Assembly (NCBI GenBank): GCA_964448135.1
Contig: CAYUVH010000050.1
Location: 1 to 22,922 of the forward strand
DNA from: CAYUVH01 sp964448135
GTDB lineage: Bacteria > Verrucomicrobiota > Verrucomicrobiia > Limisphaerales > UBA8199
Direction: 5' to 3'
Length of the DNA stretch: 22,922 nt
The notes beneath the pieces were generated by a model. The model was not told where the DNA came from. It did not search any database and saw only the letters and a program-made list of their open reading frames with translations. Below, piece by piece: positions 1 to 6,219 of the stretch. Position 1 is the first letter of the stretch, and each line of letters opens with the position of its first letter. The position numbers and the translations under genes are program-made.

Positions 1-2
1 TC

Positions 3-896
3 GGCAAACTGGCCACCACCAACATGCACTGGCTCAGCCTGAGCGGAAATGGTTTCACCAACATCTCCATCCTGACCAACCTCCCGACGCTGGTTTGGCT
101 GACCATGCAAAGCAATCATATCAGTGACATCACGCCGCTCGCGAAGCTGACGAACCTCTATTACCAGCTCGATATTTCCGCCAACGAAATCACCAACCTG
201 TCCCCGGTCACGAACCTGGTCCTGCTGACCTCCCTGCAGCCGAACCTGAACCAGCTCAAAACCCTCCCCTCGCTCGCCAGCCTCCAAAGCATCACCTACC
301 TGGATTTCTGGGGCAACCAATTGACCAACATTTCCGGCCTGTCCGGCATGACTCAACTCCAGAACGTCTATCTCTACCAGAACAGCCTCACGACCATCCA
401 GCCGCTTAGTGGGCTGCCAAACCTGCGCTACATGGATTTTCATGACAACCAGATCACGAATGTCTCCGCCTTGGCTGGGTTGACCAGCCTGACTTCCCTG
501 TCGCTCAATACCAATTACCTGCAGGACATCGCCGCGCTCACGAACCTGATCTATCTGAACTACGTGGATGTCCGCTTCAATCTGCTGAACACCAACGTCG
601 GCTCGGCGGCCATGTCGAACATCATGGTCCTGCAGACCCACGCCTACGTGGACTACGTTCCCCAGCGCTCCACGCCGGGTTCATCGGTTTACATTTTCTC
701 GACCACCTGGCTGGGCGGAAATCAATTCCAATTCGGCGTCACCAGCCCGGTGGGCAGCGCCTTGCGGATTCTCACCACCACCAACTTCGTCAACTGGAGC
801 ACCGGCGCCGTCTTCACCAACTACAGCGGCACCACCAACATCACCGACACCGCCGCCACCGGCTCCCGAAAATTCTACCGCGTCCTGATGCAGTAA
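3..896 (+). CDS. Exported leucine-rich-repeat (internalin-like) protein, 3' part only
   Basis: The frame is open from base 3, so the start and any signal peptide lie outside the window; the first ATG is at 24. The visible protein is about eight leucine-rich repeats of roughly 22 residues, with the recurring plan LTNL..L..L.L..N.I.DI.PLA, as in internalin-type LRR domains that form a curved binding surface. Repeats stop near residue 190 of the visible part. They are followed by a spacer and a beta-rich C-terminal module of about 65 residues rich in Thr and Asn, ending in RKFYRVLMQ. That ending resembles a module in the YHYH protein at 8546. The likely role is extracellular or surface protein-protein contact; the partner is unknown. 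LRR assignment is from the visible pattern, the surface location is inferred. Confidence 0.85.
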   Translation, partial: GKLATTNMHWLSLSGNGFTNISILTNLPTLVWLTMQSNHISDITPLAKLTNLYYQLDISANEITNLSPVTNLVLLTSLQPNLNQLKTLPSLASLQSITYLDFWGNQLTNISGLSGMTQLQNVYLYQNSLTTIQPLSGLPNLRYMDFHDNQITNVSALAGLTSLTSLSLNTNYLQDIAALTNLIYLNYVDVRFNLLNTNVGSAAMSNIMVLQTHAYVDYVPQRSTPGSSVYIFSTTWLGGNQFQFGVTSPVGSALRILTTTNFVNWSTGAVFTNYSGTTNITDTAATGSRKFYRVLMQ

Positions 897-906
897 GTGC
901 GGTGGC

Positions 907-957
907 GATTTTCGCGCCCTGTCCCCGGTAGCTTCGGTGAAGGTGGGAGCGAAAACC
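907..957 (+). terminator. Imperfect inverted repeat just after the LRR gene
   Basis: Arms 907-919 and 945-957 pair with two mismatches over 13 bases (GATTTTCGCGCCC against GGGAGCGAAAACC), with a 25-base interior. The position 10 bases past the stop suits a transcription end, but there is no U-tract, so it may equally be the leading part of the hairpin repeat that follows. Confidence 0.25.
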
Positions 958-984
958 TTCGTCTCCCTCCTGACCGCACTGCTT

Positions 985-1066
985 CGGGCTGAAAGCCCGC
1001 AATGTGACGGCCTGGGCTGAAGGCCCGGGAAACATCGTCCACCCAACCCAGGAGCCCTGTAAGGGC
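985..1066 (+). repeat. Three-hairpin interspersed repeat, copy 1
   Basis: Three consecutive perfect or near-perfect hairpins: CGGGCT-GAA-AGCCCG (985-999); CCTGGGC-TGAAG-GCCCGGG (1011-1029, one G-T pair); GCCC-TGTAA-GGGC (1054-1066). The same three stems, with the same loops for stems 2 and 3 and an identical 11-base gap between stems 1 and 2, recur at 14963-15045. Several stem bases differ between copies in a compensating way. The function is unknown; it does not encode a plausible protein. Confidence 0.75.
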
Positions 1067-1187
1067 GAGACTCCCTGTGCAAAACGCAGCTAAATTCGTA
1101 ACGCCAGCAGACAGTCGGCTATCTGCAGGCCCGTCAACCGCCCGGAGCCAGGCTGCGTTCGGAGGACCACGCCCTGATTTTGTAATG

Positions 1188-1303
1188 GTGTTAACAGTGT
1201 AACACCGGACGTAACACGGAATGACCCTTATTCCACCCAATGTTTATGCGGGTTGTATACAGTGTATACAGTGTAACACGGATTTGGCATATACCCCCGC
1301 CCC
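1188..1303 (+). repeat. Direct-repeat array with 9-bp units and a conserved flank (array A)
   Basis: Nine-base units occur in two clusters: GTTAACAGT-GTAACACCG (1190-1207), with a further GTAACACGG at 1211-1219, and GTATACAGT-GTATACAGT-GTAACACGG (1255-1281). The first cluster also forms a GTGTTA/TAACAC inverted repeat (1188-1205). Between the clusters lies the motif CCAATGTTTATGCGG (1237-1251), which recurs in array B near 6121. The array ends in ATACCCCCGCCCC (1291-1303), a 13-mer found inverted at 22838-22850. The array sits about 130 bases upstream of the gene at 1431, so it could be a regulatory region, or a degenerate mobile repeat. Confidence 0.65.
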
Positions 1304-1430
1304 GGGGCTGACTGGCCTTTACCATCGGATTTAGATGCGTTTGCCCTGGCACCCTCCCCCTTTCAACTTGACTCTGCGGGGGCCGGGGAATCATACTGCC
1401 ATCCTGCGGATTCATTTCGAGAAACGTATT

Positions 1431-2816
1431 ATGCCGAGGATTGTTTTCACCATTTGTGCCGCCCTGGTTTTGAGTGTGTTCTCCTTGCGCGCGCAGGTCC
1501 CCCAGATGATCAGTTACCAGGGTCGCGTCCTCACCAACGGCACGGCTTTCTCCGGCACCGGCCTGTTCAAATTCGCCCTCGTCAACGGCGGCGTGACCAA
1601 CATCGGTGCTCAGGCCACCGCCACCGCCAACGTTATCGGCGGCGTCATCGCTTCCTTCAACGTGATCAATCAGGGTTCGAACTACGTCACCACGCCGCTT
1701 GTCACCATCACCGATTCCACCGGCTCCGGCGCGCAGGGCGTCGCCGTGGTCTCGGGAGGCAAGGTGACCGGCATTCTCGTCCAGCAAGGCGGCTCGGGTT
1801 ATTCCGCGTCGCCCGTGGTCACCGTCGCCCCGCCGCCGACTCAGGTCTTCACCACCTATTGGAGCAACGACGGCACCAGCGCCTTCGGTGTGGAACCCAC
1901 CGGCGCCATTCCCCTGACCGTCAATGGCGGCCTGCTGATGGTGCTGCTTGGCAACACCAGTTTGACCAACATGCTGCCCGTGCCCCCATCCGTCTTCACG
2001 AATGCCTACGTTCAACTCCGCATCTGGTTCAACGACGGCATCCATGGCTTCGCCCAATTGGGACCGGACCAGCGCATCGTCTCCGTGGGCTACGCCATGA
2101 TCGCGAACACCGTGCCCGACGCCTCCATCACCTCCGCCAAGCTGGCTCCCGGCGCGGTCACCGGCAGCTCCCTCGGTTCCAACGTCGTAACCAGCATTAA
2201 CATCGTTTCGAACGCAGTCGGCACCCTGCAAATCACCAATGGCGCCATCACCAGTCCCAAAATCGCCGATGGCGCGGTCGGCACCACCCAACTGGCCGAC
2301 GGCTCGGTCACCAGCAACAAAATCGCCGCCGGCGCGGTGGTTTCCTCCAAGATTGCCGCCGGTGCCGTGCTCACCGCCAACATCGCCAACCTGGCCGTGG
2401 GCTCGAATCAGATCGCCGACGCCTCCATTACGACCGCGAAACTGGCCGATTCAGCCGTCACCTCCACCAAACTCGGCAATCAAGCCGTGCAGACGCTGAA
2501 CATCGCCGACGCCGCCGTGGGCGTGGCCCAGATTTCCCCCCTGGCCCTGGGCGGCATTCAGCAGGTCATCCGTGGCGTCGTCACCGTGGGCGGCCCGGTA
2601 TTCCAGGTGACCAGCAACTTTTCCCCTGTAATTGATCCCACGAAAAGCTTTGTGATCCTGAGTTCGCCCGTGCAGACGGGTTCTTCCTCCGGCCTCACCT
2701 CCGACAAAGCCGCGCTGATCTCCCTCACCACCACCAGCCTGACCGTGGCCGTGGACTTCAGCGGTTCCCTCATCGCGACCCAGAAAGTCAGCTACCAGAT
2801 CATCCAGTCCAAGTAA
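1431..2816 (+). CDS. Exported fibre-like repeat protein, function unknown
   Basis: The start at 1431 is preferred over the in-frame ATG at 1335 because it gives a clean signal peptide: MPR, then a hydrophobic stretch, ending near LRAQ at residue 22. The mature protein begins QVPQMISYQGRVLTNG, an opening common in exported proteins of Verrucomicrobiota and related phyla. Residues about 60-130 hold two copies of a motif resembling GSGY.ASPVVTV. Residues about 225-385 are roughly fifteen degenerate decapeptide-like units of the form ADGAVTT.KIA, the pattern of phage tail-fibre and beta-helical stalk repeats. A beta-rich tail of about 75 residues follows. By analogy the repeats form an elongated, perhaps trimeric, stalk, but no catalytic motif is visible and no specific function can be named. 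It stands alone, with repeat-filled spacers on both sides. Confidence 0.85.
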   Translation: MPRIVFTICAALVLSVFSLRAQVPQMISYQGRVLTNGTAFSGTGLFKFALVNGGVTNIGAQATATANVIGGVIASFNVINQGSNYVTTPLVTITDSTGSGAQGVAVVSGGKVTGILVQQGGSGYSASPVVTVAPPPTQVFTTYWSNDGTSAFGVEPTGAIPLTVNGGLLMVLLGNTSLTNMLPVPPSVFTNAYVQLRIWFNDGIHGFAQLGPDQRIVSVGYAMIANTVPDASITSAKLAPGAVTGSSLGSNVVTSINIVSNAVGTLQITNGAITSPKIADGAVGTTQLADGSVTSNKIAAGAVVSSKIAAGAVLTANIANLAVGSNQIADASITTAKLADSAVTSTKLGNQAVQTLNIADAAVGVAQISPLALGGIQQVIRGVVTVGGPVFQVTSNFSPVIDPTKSFVILSSPVQTGSSSGLTSDKAALISLTTTSLTVAVDFSGSLIATQKVSYQIIQSK

Positions 2817-2841
2817 GCGCGGCCCACCAACCTTCCGTAGC

Positions 2842-2874
2842 AGCCGAGGTAACGAGGCTCATTCTAACCGGTTA
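2842..2874 (+). repeat. Short hairpin and palindrome downstream of the fibre-like gene
   Basis: AGCC (2842-2845) and GGCT (2856-2859) flank a 10-base loop, and six bases later there is a perfect 10-base palindrome, TAACCGGTTA (2865-2874). Together they lie 25-58 bases past the stop codon. They could aid transcription termination, but no T-run follows. Confidence 0.3.
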
Positions 2875-2932
2875 TCCCACGCGGACCACAGCCGCCAAAG
2901 GGTGACGATTTCTAAAGTCATCCAATGGCTCT

Positions 2933-2967
2933 CCCTCTCCTTTTGGGAGAGGGTTGGGTGAGGGGGA
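2933..2967 (+). repeat. CCCTCTCC-type hairpin repeat
   Basis: CCCTCTCC (2933-2940), a TTTTG loop and GGAGAGGG (2946-2953) form a perfect 8-bp hairpin, followed by TTGGGTGAGGGGG. Elements of this look are dispersed in many bacterial genomes and are usually classed as REP/MITE-like. Only one copy is in this window. The rest of 2875-3061 shows nothing else recognisable. Confidence 0.6.
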
Positions 2968-3061
2968 CCTTTCTCCCGAGTACATCGTTCCTGCATTACG
3001 GAAGCGGAGAGCGAACCTTTCTTTCCACCTCAATGCGAACAGGCCATCTCCGGTCATCCCC

Positions 3062-3349
3062 TTACCGAAACTTCCCCTTCGCCCGCGTCCGATTCCGGCG
3101 GCTCTTGAACACCGCCGTCTCCTGCTGCCGGTACAGCCAGCGCAAAAACTTCTGAAACCGCGCATCCGCGAGGATCACCTCGACGGAGTTGTACGTATCC
3201 CGCAGCTCATTATGGCTCCAGGTCTTGTGGATGAAGTCCTCGCACGAATGGCACGTCGGCACGATCTCCTTCCCGCCCTTGCACCGCGGCACCACATGAT
3301 GCCCCCGCGTCGCCACCTCCCGTTTGCAAAACACACATTTCTCTTCCAT
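3062..3349 (-). CDS. Small HNH-family nuclease-like protein
   Basis: A 95-residue protein with the layout of small HNH proteins: a zinc knuckle CVFC (Cys5, Cys8), then GHHVVPRCKGG with the His17-His18 pair, a second knuckle CHSC (Cys33, Cys36), and His41 in EDFIHK. These are the metal and zinc positions expected of the HNH fold, so it probably binds DNA and may cut it. The remaining half is basic and helical (RRNRTRAKGKFR at the end). The length is typical for stand-alone members, so it is not obviously truncated. It lies 67 bases downstream of the C39 peptidase gene on the same strand and may be co-transcribed. No homing-intron, toxin or phage context is visible, so the biological role is open. 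Confidence 0.8.
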   Translation of the reverse strand: MEEKCVFCKREVATRGHHVVPRCKGGKEIVPTCHSCEDFIHKTWSHNELRDTYNSVEVILADARFQKFLRWLYRQQETAVFKSRRNRTRAKGKFR

Positions 3350-3392
3350 ACCACCGGCCCCAGCCTACGCCAAACCCTCTCCTTTTTCCCTC

Positions 3393-3422
3393 CTAATCCT
3401 ACTCCTAATCTTAATCCTAATC
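3393..3422 (-). repeat. Hexanucleotide array (GATTAG-like), period 6, overlapping a stop codon
   Basis: On the plus strand the units are CTAATC, CTACTC, CTAATC, TTAATC, CTAATC in perfect six-base phase, then CCCGTC-like hexamers to about 3440. The leftward peptidase gene takes its TAG stop from the unit at 3417-3422, and its last residues (RGTGTGD) are encoded by the adjoining CCCGTC hexamers. Confidence 0.75.
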
Positions 3423-4259
3423 CCCCGTCCCCGTCCCCCTCTCCACCACCATAAAGAACCCCGTAAACTCATACCGCTTCCTCAACTCCCCCGGCGTCCC
3501 AACCACTTTTCCATTCGCCGGATCACCCACTACATACTTCTCTCCCTCCCGCCCGAGCACCGCGATAAAATGCCCGACGTTTCCCGCGTCCGGCAACCGC
3601 ACCCCTGCAATCGCCGGAGCCGGCCACGCCTGATTCGTTCCCTCCACCAGCATAAAGTGCGGGTCCACACCATGATGGTGCAAAGCCCTCGCCAGGTACC
3701 AATTCTCCGTCCCACCGCGCGAAGTGTGCGCTTCCTCTGCAATTTCCGATTCCGTTTCCTTGTGCCCGAACTTCCGGAGCAACGTCGCCGCGCACGCTGG
3801 TCCACATGATGATTCCGTCGTCTGCAAACACACATCGTCCAGCCACCGATCCTGAAACTGCTTCCGATCCATTCGCCAGATGAGCGGCTTTAAATAGGGT
3901 GCCGCCAGACCCAAAAACAAAACCCCCGGAAAAAACCAAGCCCCCGCCAGCTTTCGAAACCCTCCTCGCTTCGAAAATCGCCCGTGCAGCAAACCCGCCA
4001 GCAACCCGGCCGGTCCCGCGCTCAATTCGCTCCACGGCAGGCTCCGAAATTGATACAGCCAGATCGGCTCACCCAGCACCTTCAGATAATAGACCGCAAA
4101 TAAAACTCCCGGCACCGCCGCCACCACGCCAAGCAAGCACCACCACACAAACGCCCGCACCCCCGTCCGCTGTCCAAACCACGTGCCCAAAGTAAAGAAT
4201 ACGAACGCAACGAAGAATGTGGGAATCACCAGGTAGTTCATGCCGCCGCTCACGCCCAT
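3417..4259 (-). CDS. Membrane-anchored C39-type cysteine peptidase
   Basis: 280 residues. The first 125 contain about four hydrophobic segments (roughly 9-27, 36-58, 78-92, 104-124), so the protein is anchored in the inner membrane. The rest is a papain-like C39 domain: oxyanion Gln146 in CLQTTESSCGPA, catalytic Cys152, His230 in GHFIAVL and Asp246 in GDPANG. C39 domains normally remove double-glycine leaders from peptides, usually at the N-terminus of an ABC exporter; here there is no ABC or exporter part and no leader-peptide gene nearby, so the substrate is unknown. A start at Met7 (4241) is possible. The C-terminal tail is built from a simple hexamer repeat, which suggests that the stop position drifts. 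The fold assignment is firm; activity is inferred from the intact triad. Confidence 0.85.
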   Translation of the reverse strand: MGVSGGMNYLVIPTFFVAFVFFTLGTWFGQRTGVRAFVWWCLLGVVAAVPGVLFAVYYLKVLGEPIWLYQFRSLPWSELSAGPAGLLAGLLHGRFSKRGGFRKLAGAWFFPGVLFLGLAAPYLKPLIWRMDRKQFQDRWLDDVCLQTTESSCGPACAATLLRKFGHKETESEIAEEAHTSRGGTENWYLARALHHHGVDPHFMLVEGTNQAWPAPAIAGVRLPDAGNVGHFIAVLGREGEKYVVGDPANGKVVGTPGELRKRYEFTGFFMVVERGTGTGD

Positions 4260-4351
4260 TGTGCCCCGTTTTCCGGGCGCCTACAAGGCAATGAGAATTT
4301 CCATAGCCGCGTCACGAGCATCTGGCCGCCGTTCAAGGCTTTCAATTGTCT

Positions 4352-4453
4352 CATCCCGAATGGGATGCCAGAAAGTAGCCGGTGAGTCCCGACGAGTCTG
4401 CGAGGAGGGGCCACCGGAAAATCGTCCGATAAATTTGCATCCTGAATGGATGC
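4352..4453 (+). repeat. Three-hairpin interspersed repeat, second type
   Basis: CATCCC-GAAT-GGGATG (4352-4367), a longer central stem CCGGTG (4379-4384) with CACCGG (4412-4417), and GCATCC-TGAAT-GGATGC (4437-4453) are all perfect. The two outer hairpins are variants of each other. It fills the spacer between the propeller gene and the C39 gene. No second copy is in this window, so calling it interspersed rests on its resemblance in plan to the other three-hairpin element. Confidence 0.6.
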
Positions 4454-4468
4454 CCGAAGCCTCGGCCT

Positions 4469-5695
4469 TTACCTGGCCAATGAACTGAATTGAATTCTTC
4501 CTCCCCCACGCAACGTAACACCCTCGCGCCGGCTCACCAATCTCCGCCCATCCTCACCATAAACCTCCAGCCGCCCGCTCAGTTCCTTCCCCCCGGGCAG
4601 ATATAACAGCTGTTTCCCCGGCCCGAGTGCTCGCGTGCCCGTGATCCGCGTCCCATCATCCTCCACAAACACCACCCGCTTCTGAAGCCACCGCGCGTAA
4701 ATGGCATTTTGATCCAGCGACGGTACCGGCCCCGCGCCATACAGTACACCGAGCAATTGCTTCTCTCCGCGCGTCACCCACCCGAGCGCCACGATATATC
4801 GATCCGCCTCGCCGAGATTTTTCAAAATCTCCCGCGCGCTGGAAAATGCCAGTCCATCCGCCGACACCGCCGACCACAGCCGGCTATCGTTCCGATGCAT
4901 CCCCATCAAATAAAAATTCGTTCCGCCCACCCGAAACTTCTTCACATCGTTCACGAATAATCCCTCCGGCAAAACCTTCGCGTCGAACGCGAAATGCTTC
5001 CCATCCGTCCCACTCGCCCGGAACACGCCGGGGTTTTTGAAATCGCCAAAATACAGCCGGTATTTGCCGTCCTCGCGTAGCAACACATTCATGCCGTTGA
5101 TATCCGCGCCGGCGAAGTTATATCCCGCTATCTCGGCCAGGTCCTCTTTCGCGGTCTTGTGCGGCCCGTTGGTCGAGCCGTTCCAATTCATCCCGGAGGC
5201 GTCGCTTCTGAAAAATGCCGGCTTGTTCAAGCCCTCGACCGCGAACAACGTCGCCATCAGCGCGAACGATCCATCCTCCAGCCGGATCGCGCTCGGATTG
5301 CACGCATGGGTAAACGGACCGGGCAGGACCTCGACGCGGCGTTGGGAAAAATCACGAAATCCCGGATCGGCGCGAACGGAATAAACGCGGTCATTCGGCG
5401 TATCCACTCCGTCCCATGCCCCGTAAAAAACCCGGTATCCACCCGGCACCTCCACCGCCGCAGGCCCATAGATATTGCGAAACTTCCCCGGCTGCGGCGC
5501 CAAAAACGGTGATCTCACATCCGGCACCAGGTTCAATTCCCCTTTCTCCCACAGTGCCGGATCAAACTCGCCGGCGCCCACGCCCTCAATCTCCACCGTC
5601 CCGGCCGCCGCATTCGTGGCAACTAACTCCACCTCCGCTCCCACTCCAATCCTCGCGCTTAGGAGCCAGCCTATCATCCAGCATTTCCACTTCAC
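4469..5695 (-). CDS. Exported five-bladed beta-propeller protein, glycoside-hydrolase-like
   Basis: A GTG at 5695 is chosen as start because it gives a plausible signal sequence (VKWKCWMIGWLLSARIGVGA); an in-frame ATG at 5749 would add 18 Gly-rich residues in front, and the ATG at 5677 would remove the basic residues. The mature part has blade-like repeats typical of the GH43/GH32/GH130 propeller folds: YRVFYGAWDG, FTHACNPSAIRLEDGSF, DINGMNVLLREDGKYRLYFG, TNFYLMGMHRNDSRLWSAVS. The last 70 residues look like a separate beta domain (LPGGKELSGRLEVYGEDG). It probably acts on or binds an extracellular glycan. The acidic residues that would define a GH family cannot be assigned with confidence by eye, so it could be a non-catalytic relative. 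Confidence 0.75.
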   Translation of the reverse strand: MKWKCWMIGWLLSARIGVGAEVELVATNAAAGTVEIEGVGAGEFDPALWEKGELNLVPDVRSPFLAPQPGKFRNIYGPAAVEVPGGYRVFYGAWDGVDTPNDRVYSVRADPGFRDFSQRRVEVLPGPFTHACNPSAIRLEDGSFALMATLFAVEGLNKPAFFRSDASGMNWNGSTNGPHKTAKEDLAEIAGYNFAGADINGMNVLLREDGKYRLYFGDFKNPGVFRASGTDGKHFAFDAKVLPEGLFVNDVKKFRVGGTNFYLMGMHRNDSRLWSAVSADGLAFSSAREILKNLGEADRYIVALGWVTRGEKQLLGVLYGAGPVPSLDQNAIYARWLQKRVVFVEDDGTRITGTRALGPGKQLLYLPGGKELSGRLEVYGEDGRRLVSRREGVTLRGGGRIQFSSLAR

Positions 5696-5790
5696 ACGCC
5701 CAGCCTGACCGCCCACCCGCACCCCGTCAACGTCTCCGCTTCCACCCAAGCCCTCAATTCATGGCACTCGCTGATTCACCGACTTTCTTG

Positions 5791-5900
5791 CCCCTTGACA
5801 CCTATTCCAATCGTGCAATTTTCTCTCCGGAGGGATTTCTCGGCCGGGAATCGCCGGTTTATTCGGCCGGCTTCTACGCTGGTGTGACGAAGGAGAATTC
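5791..5900 (+). repeat. Interspersed intergenic repeat with TTGACA and GGAGGGATTTCTCG core, copy 1
   Basis: This aligns without gaps to 19291-19400. The best block is 5829-5855, with one mismatch in 27 bases (centred on AGGGATTTCTCG and CCGGGAATCGCC); CTTGACAC and TCGTGC are also shared. The core can fold as GATTTC/GGAATC around a CGGCCG centre. Both copies are open in one reading frame, but differences do not concentrate at third codon positions, which argues against a gene. Confidence 0.65.
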
Positions 5901-5995
5901 CAGTACGGCCCAAAAGACGACCGGAGGAACTATGCTATTGCCAGGCAGAGGAATGGAAAACTGCACCGCTTCAGGTTGTCAACAAATCCAAAGCC

Positions 5996-6181
5996 CATTT
6001 TCATCAATGAATCCGGGCCTGTTGCGGGTTGCCGTCCCATTCCAGCCAATGTTCATGGGCCTTCCTGCCTCTGTTGCACTCTTGTTGCACCTTGTGTTGC
6101 ACCTTGAAACTCATTTTCACTCAATGTTTATGCGGTTTGTTGCATGTTGCAACCTGTTGGGGGGTATGCCACCCCTCTCCT
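5996..6181 (+). repeat. Direct-repeat array with GTTGCAC units and a conserved flank (array B)
   Basis: GTTGCAC occurs three times at 6073, 6084 and 6096 (spacing 11 and 12), followed by a TTGCATGTTGCAA palindrome near 6139. Three degenerate units begin with a CATTYYCA..CAATG motif near 5996, 6038 and 6113. CAATGTTTATGCGG at 6122-6135 matches array A at 1238-1251. The array ends in GGGGGGTATGCCACCCC. Its right end lies about 40 bases from the stop of the sensor-kinase gene. Confidence 0.6.
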
Positions 6182-6219
6182 GCAAACCGGACACCCAAGG
6201 CAACCGCTTGCATATGCCC

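Noticed and set aside
1191..2291. 366-codon open frame on the minus strand
   Set aside because: It is antisense to the fibre-like gene and to array A; the low-complexity Gly/Asp-rich translation reflects the repeats on the other strand.
3417..4259. Bacteriocin export system
   Set aside because: A C39 domain is present, but there is no ABC ATPase, no accessory secretion protein and no leader-peptide gene in the window.
5794..5826. TTGACA in the 110-bp repeat read as a sigma-70 promoter
   Set aside because: At 17 bases spacing the downstream hexamers (ATTTTC in one copy, AATCTA in the other) are poor -10 boxes and are not conserved between copies.
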